38,937 bases of DNA. Origin: a virus. The stretch lies in IMG/VR virus record IMGVR_UViG_3300010396_000072, positions 1-38,937 of that record; one strand, written 5' to 3'. Position 1 is the stretch's first letter. Each line of letters opens with the position of its first letter. Shown here in pieces: positions 38,804 through 38,937 of this stretch. Below the pieces are notes generated by a model. It searched no databases. It saw only the letters and a list, made by a program, of their open reading frames with translations, and had not been told where the DNA came from. The position numbers and the translations under genes were made by a program.

Positions 38804-38937
38804 TCATGGCTTGACCCCGGCTGGGGTGGCGCGGGAACTCAGTATCTGGTCACGCTGGCCGGCGATTCGATGCGGGCCATTCTGGACATTGGGATGCAAC
38901 TGGCGATGCCAGCCACCCGTCTGCCGGCCGAGGTCGG
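38804..38937 (-). CDS. avd: Avd, 3' part (continuation of the gene at 1-421)
   Basis: This is the end of the avd gene: the terminal-repeat copy (38815-38937) plus 11 more bases to TGA at 38806-38804. Joined to 421-1 it gives residues up to ...ATPAGVKP. Its stop overlaps the ATG (38807) of the TR-RT frame. Confidence 0.88.
   Translation of the reverse strand, partial: DLGRQTGGWHRQLHPNVQNGPHRIAGQRDQILSSRATPAGVKP
38815..38937. repeat. Terminal direct repeat, right copy
   Basis: Identical to bases 1-123; see left copy. Circularising at this overlap restores the avd gene. Confidence 0.95.

Overview
The window is almost certainly one complete, circularly permuted genome of a temperate siphovirus (or its excised prophage). 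The first and last 123 bases are identical, so the unique circle is about 38.8 kb. The host is a GC-rich Gram-negative proteobacterium: coding DNA is strongly GC-biased, lysis uses an Rz/Rz1 spanin pair with a lipobox, and the tRNA-Asp is of gammaproteobacterial type. A xanthomonad-like host is only a guess.

Left arm (5724 down to 1, continuing through the circle junction to 34758, minus strand): a long leftward operon with many 1-4 base start/stop overlaps. It begins at a promoter near 5760-5790 and carries small unknown genes, a DUF2303 gene, two DUF1566/C-type-lectin-like genes, a diversity-generating retroelement (DGR), a C5 DNA methyltransferase, a large serine recombinase and a tRNA-Asp.

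The DGR is the standout. Its parts, in canonical order, are target 2 (VR2 3722-3844), target 1 (VR1 455-577), avd (split across the contig ends), the template repeat (TR 38625-38747) and the 5' end of a DGR reverse transcriptase. TR and both VRs are 123 bp. VR1 differs from TR at 13 sites and VR2 at 16; every difference falls on one of the 25 template adenines and none of the other 98 positions changed. The reverse transcriptase, however, is only an N-terminal stub whose end overlaps the start of the methyltransferase. No catalytic YxDD-containing frame exists elsewhere in the window, so this looks like a DGR that was active but now lacks its own catalytic RT.

Control region (5725-8220): two TTGCAAA-rich operator/promoter clusters flank two rightward cargo genes (an exported protein and a WYL-like protein), a leftward HTH repressor and a rightward YdaS/Cro-like gene. 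Rightward early genes (8219-11933) are ribbon-helix-helix and TraR-like regulators, unknowns and a TOPRIM/SF3 primase-helicase. Next comes a 357-base gene-free stretch with ten copies of a 9-mer in two opposed arrays (candidate origin or terminase-binding site).

Late region (12291-34638, plus strand): terminase small and large (GpA type) subunits, a Mor-like activator, connector, portal, fused protease-capsid, head-tail joining proteins, tail tube, tail chaperones joined by a -1 frameshift at T TTT TTC, a 1009-residue tape measure, tail-tip proteins, two distal fibre-like proteins, muramidase, holin, spanins and DUF6527. Three copies of a 26-bp partly dyad repeat sit at late gene boundaries. 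A 48-bp near-perfect dyad with a central AC, inside the 3' end of the recombinase gene, is a strong attP candidate.
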